Shown here: positions 13,301-15,842 of the stretch, in pieces | Layout: every line of letters starts with the position of its first letter | Position numbering within the stretch: position 1 is the first letter of the stretch | Assembly: GCA_023427575.1 (NCBI GenBank) | Contig: JAEZAY010000108.1 | Span: 1-15,842, forward strand | Direction: 5' to 3' | DNA: 15,842 bases | From: Bacteroidota bacterium | GTDB taxonomy: Bacteria > Bacteroidota > Bacteroidia > Chitinophagales > Chitinophagaceae | Program-made: the position numbers and the translations under genes | Notes under the pieces: generated by a model | Told to the model about the DNA's origin: nothing | What the model saw: the letters and a program-made list of their open reading frames with translations, nothing else | The model's database searches: none

Positions 13301-15842
13301 GCTGGGGTGGTATCATGCGGGGATTGGATCAGGTGGATTTTGAAACAGGCAATGTGGAGTTTATCGAATTCTGGATGCAGGATCCGTTCCTGCTGAATCC
13401 ATCCAGCACGGGCGGGCAGTTGTATTTTAATCTTGGGAATGTATCAGAAGACGTGCTTCGGGATGGCAAGCGGTTTTTTGAAAATGGAATCAGCGGAGCC
13501 GTAACCCGGGCCCAGGAAGATACGGCTACGGTTTGGGGTAAGGTTCCGGCAAATCCGATCCAGGTTACCCAGGCATTCAGTAATGATCCGGCGGACCGGG
13601 AATTGCAGGATGCCGGATTCGACGGGTTGATCAATGATGCTGAAAGAATCAAATTCCAGCAATACCTGCAACAGCTGGCTCAGCAATACGGCACCAATTC
13701 ACCCATCTATCAGCAGGCACTGAATGACCCTTCCAGTGATGATTTCAAAAATTACCGCGATGCCGAATATGATCAGCAAAGAGCGGATATTCTTGGCCGT
13801 TATAAGCACATCAATAATCCGCAAGGGAATACACCGGTAGCTACCGGCGATCAGCAATTTGTAAGCGCTTTTACACTGTATCCGGATCAGGAAGAATTTA
13901 ACCGCGACAATACCCTGAATGAGCTGGAAGAATACTTTCAGTATAAAGTAGATCTTACGCCCAACGACCTGATGGAGGTAGGCAGAAATTTTATTACCGA
14001 TGTACGTTCGTTTACCCCTCCCCGTGGTAACCCCGAAAAATGGTATTTGTTCAGAATTCCCATCGATGAGTTTGAACAGAAAGTGGGCAATATCCCCGAT
14101 TTCAAATCCATCCGCTTTATCCGGATGTTCCTGACCGGATTTGAAGATTCAGTTGTTCTCCGGTTTGCAAAACTGGAACTGGTCCGGAACCAGTGGCGAA
14201 GATTTAATTATGAACTGGACACTACAGGCGCCTATAAGTTAATACCTGAAAACACGCCGACCGCTTTTAATCAACTGGCGGTAAATATTGAGGAGAACAG
14301 TTCACGGCGTCCGATTCCTTACAAAACGCCGCCAAGTGTTTTACGCCAGCAGCAGTTGAGCAACAATAATGTCAATATTTTGCTGAATGAACAATCGCTG
14401 AGCATGCAGGTTTGTAATCTGGCCAGAGGAGATGTGAGGGGAGTATTCAAAACCCTTAACCTTGATCTCAGGCAGTACGGCAAACTGATGATGTACACGC
14501 ATATTGAATCAGCCGGATTAACCGATGATATCAGGGATGATGATATGTACAGTGTGATTCGTTTGGGAAATGATCTTATCAATAATTTTTATGAGGTTCG
14601 GATTCCTTTAAAGAAAACCCCCTGGGGCTCACTGGGCGACGCGGAAATCTGGCCAACGCAAAATGATCTTGAACTGAACCTGGATCAACTGATCCGTTTA
14701 AAAGTTGCGAGGAATAACTCGGTTCCGCCTTCTCAATACTATCGTGAAATAGCTGCCGATGGTAAAGAATATTCGATCCTTGGTAATCCGAATCTGGGCG
14801 AGGTGCGGATATTTTTTGTGGGAGTTGAAAACAGGAACAGGGATATGAGCTGTACGGAGGTCTGGTTTAATGAACTTCGTTTGGGCGAATTGAATGAAGA
14901 AGGGGGATGGGCCGCATTGGGCAGGGTAGACTTCAAACTAGCCGACCTCGGAACCTTGTATGTATCGGGAAGCGTACGAACAACCGGATTCGGAACCATT
15001 GAACAGCGGATCAACGAACGTTCAAGAGAAGATTACTCGCAGTTCGATATCGCCACAAACCTTGAATTGGGAAAACTGCTGCCTGAAAAAGCAGGGGTTT
15101 CTATTCCTTTTTATGCAAGCGTATCTCAAACAACTGCCAGCCCTGAATATGATCCTTACGATGTGGATGTGAAACTGAAGCACAAATTAAACGCGGCGCC
15201 AACCAGCCAGCGCGATTCGATTCGCAGTGATGCAGTGGATGTGCGGACCATCAAATCCGTCAATTTTACAAACGTTAAAAAACTGAACACTTCGGGCAAA
15301 CCGCAAAAGATCTGGAGTGTTGAGAATATCGATGTCAGTTATTCTTACTATAAGGAAGAACAACATAATCCGCTGATAGAAAGCAATGAGATTGTACGCC
15401 ATCGTGCCGGACTGGGATATAATTATTCGGGCCTGCCGAAGTATTGGGAGCCGTTCCGGCAAAGGATTAAATCTAAATCGCCCTGGTATTCGATCGTAAA
15501 GGATCTTAACCTAAATCCTGTTCCTTCTTTGTTGGGATTCAGGGCCGATGTGAACCGTCAGTTTGGTTCCTTCCGACCCAAAAATGTGGGAGGTCCGAAG
15601 TTTGCGCTTCCGGAAACCTTCGATAAATATTTTAAATTCGACCGTCTTTACAATCTGCGATGGGATTTAACAAGATCGTTAAATTTTGATTTTTCCGCTA
15701 CCAACCGTTCATGGATAGACGAAGATTCGGGCAGGCTTGACAAAGATGAAAAAAGAAGAATGTGGGAGAACTTCTGGAATGGAGGTAGAACAATTAGTTA
15801 CCAGCATACCGGCAATCTCTCCTATGTATTGCCCACCAACAA
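10390..15842 (+). CDS. sprA: Type 9 secretion system translocon protein SprA (partial, runs off the right edge)
   Basis: SprA (Sov in Porphyromonas) is the giant outer-membrane beta-barrel that forms the channel of the type 9 secretion system and is also needed for gliding in motile species. About 1,817 codons are open without interruption; the family reaches roughly 2,300-2,500 residues, so the C-terminal quarter is missing. Family signatures include FDFDMNANLSVIGNIGDKLR near 189-208, GNVAFSSKGSLIPGAQSLFG near 243-262, NRHFLLGQYFRDNYNQAMKN near 309-328, and IFIDDFEGTRN near 835-845. An N-terminal signal peptide ends in TVTAYA before VPQQDTT. The start is uncertain: the ATGs at 10435 and 10438 leave a very short leader without positive charge, while TTG at 10390 (or 10378) gives a proper one with Lys-Arg. 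I chose 10390 for that reason. It is cotranscribed with ruvA or starts just after it. Confidence 0.93.
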   Translation, partial: MFLNSFITKRAAQLLMMTIVVFSTTVTAYAVPQQDTTVNAADTLKYPISDRRGDFYSSPRSSSIDLPKPANIQDSIIYDPQTKQYYIVEKIGSFYYRNPTYLTFDEFFELQARKREREYFRTRADVLSSLNRKNLKPKLSVTDNLFNRIFGNGRVEIRPQGDVNIIAGYQGQNIKNPALPERARRNGGFDFDMNANLSVIGNIGDKLRLPINYNTLANFDFENQLKLDYTGADDEIIKRIEAGNVAFSSKGSLIPGAQSLFGIKTQLQFGKLFVTGVLANQRAQQQSVALQGGSTNTYFEFKANDYEENRHFLLGQYFRDNYNQAMKNLPVVNSQVQILRLEVWVTNRNGSTTETRDVVGLMDLAECPPFNPSIICSPANLNGLPYNDANDLYRRIINAGGSRNSSQITSQLASIGLRPVQDFEKTFARKLDPVDYYYNPQVGFLSLNQPLQPDEVLAVAYQYSYNGKIYQVGEFSQDVSPDTTVQQGGSQKVLFLKLLKATSQRTNLPLWDLMMKNVYSLKTKDGSFLSSIQPNDFKLNVLYEEPSLGQKRFLPEGPRSGVPIITLLNLDRLNSRNDPLPDGVFDYLEGFTVISSQARIIFPLLEPFGRDLDSAAFTGAPQNLKDQYIYYPLYDTIKEIAKTYANLDRYIISGYAKGESSSEISLGAFNVPPGSVTISAGGQVLRENVDYTIDYNLGTVRIINPAILNAGLPINVQYENNAGFGIQQRNFLGLRLDYIAKATERESFTIGASMVRLGERPFFTKTSYNEDPIKNTMYGVDFSYQTESPGLTRWLDKLPYYNTTEMSTITAYGEGALLKPGHPSQIGKGRSGLIFIDDFEGTRNAIDLRFPLVSWGLASTPAGNGLFPEAELNNNLANGQNRAKLAWYNIEPVLQSRGSNNPVNDYQDFTDPRVRQVRVTEIYPNRTPDLGQAQLVTFDLAYYPTEKGPYNFDARAGSINSGGRLENPRQRWGGIMRGLDQVDFETGNVEFIEFWMQDPFLLNPSSTGGQLYFNLGNVSEDVLRDGKRFFENGISGAVTRAQEDTATVWGKVPANPIQVTQAFSNDPADRELQDAGFDGLINDAERIKFQQYLQQLAQQYGTNSPIYQQALNDPSSDDFKNYRDAEYDQQRADILGRYKHINNPQGNTPVATGDQQFVSAFTLYPDQEEFNRDNTLNELEEYFQYKVDLTPNDLMEVGRNFITDVRSFTPPRGNPEKWYLFRIPIDEFEQKVGNIPDFKSIRFIRMFLTGFEDSVVLRFAKLELVRNQWRRFNYELDTTGAYKLIPENTPTAFNQLAVNIEENSSRRPIPYKTPPSVLRQQQLSNNNVNILLNEQSLSMQVCNLARGDVRGVFKTLNLDLRQYGKLMMYTHIESAGLTDDIRDDDMYSVIRLGNDLINNFYEVRIPLKKTPWGSLGDAEIWPTQNDLELNLDQLIRLKVARNNSVPPSQYYREIAADGKEYSILGNPNLGEVRIFFVGVENRNRDMSCTEVWFNELRLGELNEEGGWAALGRVDFKLADLGTLYVSGSVRTTGFGTIEQRINERSREDYSQFDIATNLELGKLLPEKAGVSIPFYASVSQTTASPEYDPYDVDVKLKHKLNAAPTSQRDSIRSDAVDVRTIKSVNFTNVKKLNTSGKPQKIWSVENIDVSYSYYKEEQHNPLIESNEIVRHRAGLGYNYSGLPKYWEPFRQRIKSKSPWYSIVKDLNLNPVPSLLGFRADVNRQFGSFRPKNVGGPKFALPETFDKYFKFDRLYNLRWDLTRSLNFDFSATNRSWIDEDSGRLDKDEKRRMWENFWNGGRTISYQHTGNLSYVLPTN

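Noticed and set aside
1..15842. Search by eye for mobile elements, CRISPR repeats, tRNA/rRNA genes and riboswitches
   Set aside because: No transposase or integrase frames, no regularly spaced repeats, and no recognisable RNA gene were found; intergenic gaps are all short.

Overview
The window looks like chromosomal DNA of a Bacteroidota member, possibly Chitinophagaceae or a relative; the family is inference. Evidence: a sprA gene (outer-membrane translocon of the Bacteroidota type 9 secretion system), three TAnnTTTG boxes of the type used by Bacteroidota promoters, few Shine-Dalgarno sequences, a very short Bacteroidota-style lipoprotein, and menaquinone synthesis through futalosine. Gene density is high, all genes but the two at the edges are complete, and I see no insertion sequence, phage, tRNA, rRNA or CRISPR. 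No stretch above 300 bases lacks a gene.

Layout. (1) 1-1544, minus: mqnD (cut by the left edge) and mqnB, two steps of the futalosine menaquinone pathway. (2) 1636-4129, plus: two tandem pterin synthase paralogues (COG0720), folE (GTP cyclohydrolase I) and fabD (malonyl-CoA:ACP transacylase). FolE makes 7,8-dihydroneopterin triphosphate, the substrate of COG0720 enzymes, so the first three genes form a pterin module. (3) 7771-4194, minus: a PLP-dependent Cys/Met-metabolism enzyme, an exported class C beta-lactamase-like serine hydrolase and an SSAT-like N-acetyltransferase, closely spaced and probably one transcript. (4) 7879-8583, plus: a DinB-family metalloprotein and a possible 46-residue lipoprotein. 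(5) 9640-8648, minus: fabH, ending in a clear intrinsic terminator. (6) 9759 to the right edge, plus: ruvA followed by sprA, which runs off the window after about 1,817 codons.

The minus and plus blocks meet at three divergent intergenic regions (near 1600, 7850 and 9680), each with a candidate Bacteroidota -7 box. At 1603-1614 the box overlaps a perfect 12-bp palindrome.

Most of the window is core metabolism and secretion, and I did not find a plainly new system. The best lead is the tandem COG0720 pair. The two proteins differ at the active-site motif: the first has both the PTPS-II-type Cys and a Glu in the PTPS-III position (E-x2-HGH), the second has only the Cys. This suggests a split of roles, perhaps folate versus biopterin or queuosine. 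A weaker lead is the pairing of a thialysine-acetyltransferase-like GNAT with a Cys/Met PLP enzyme.
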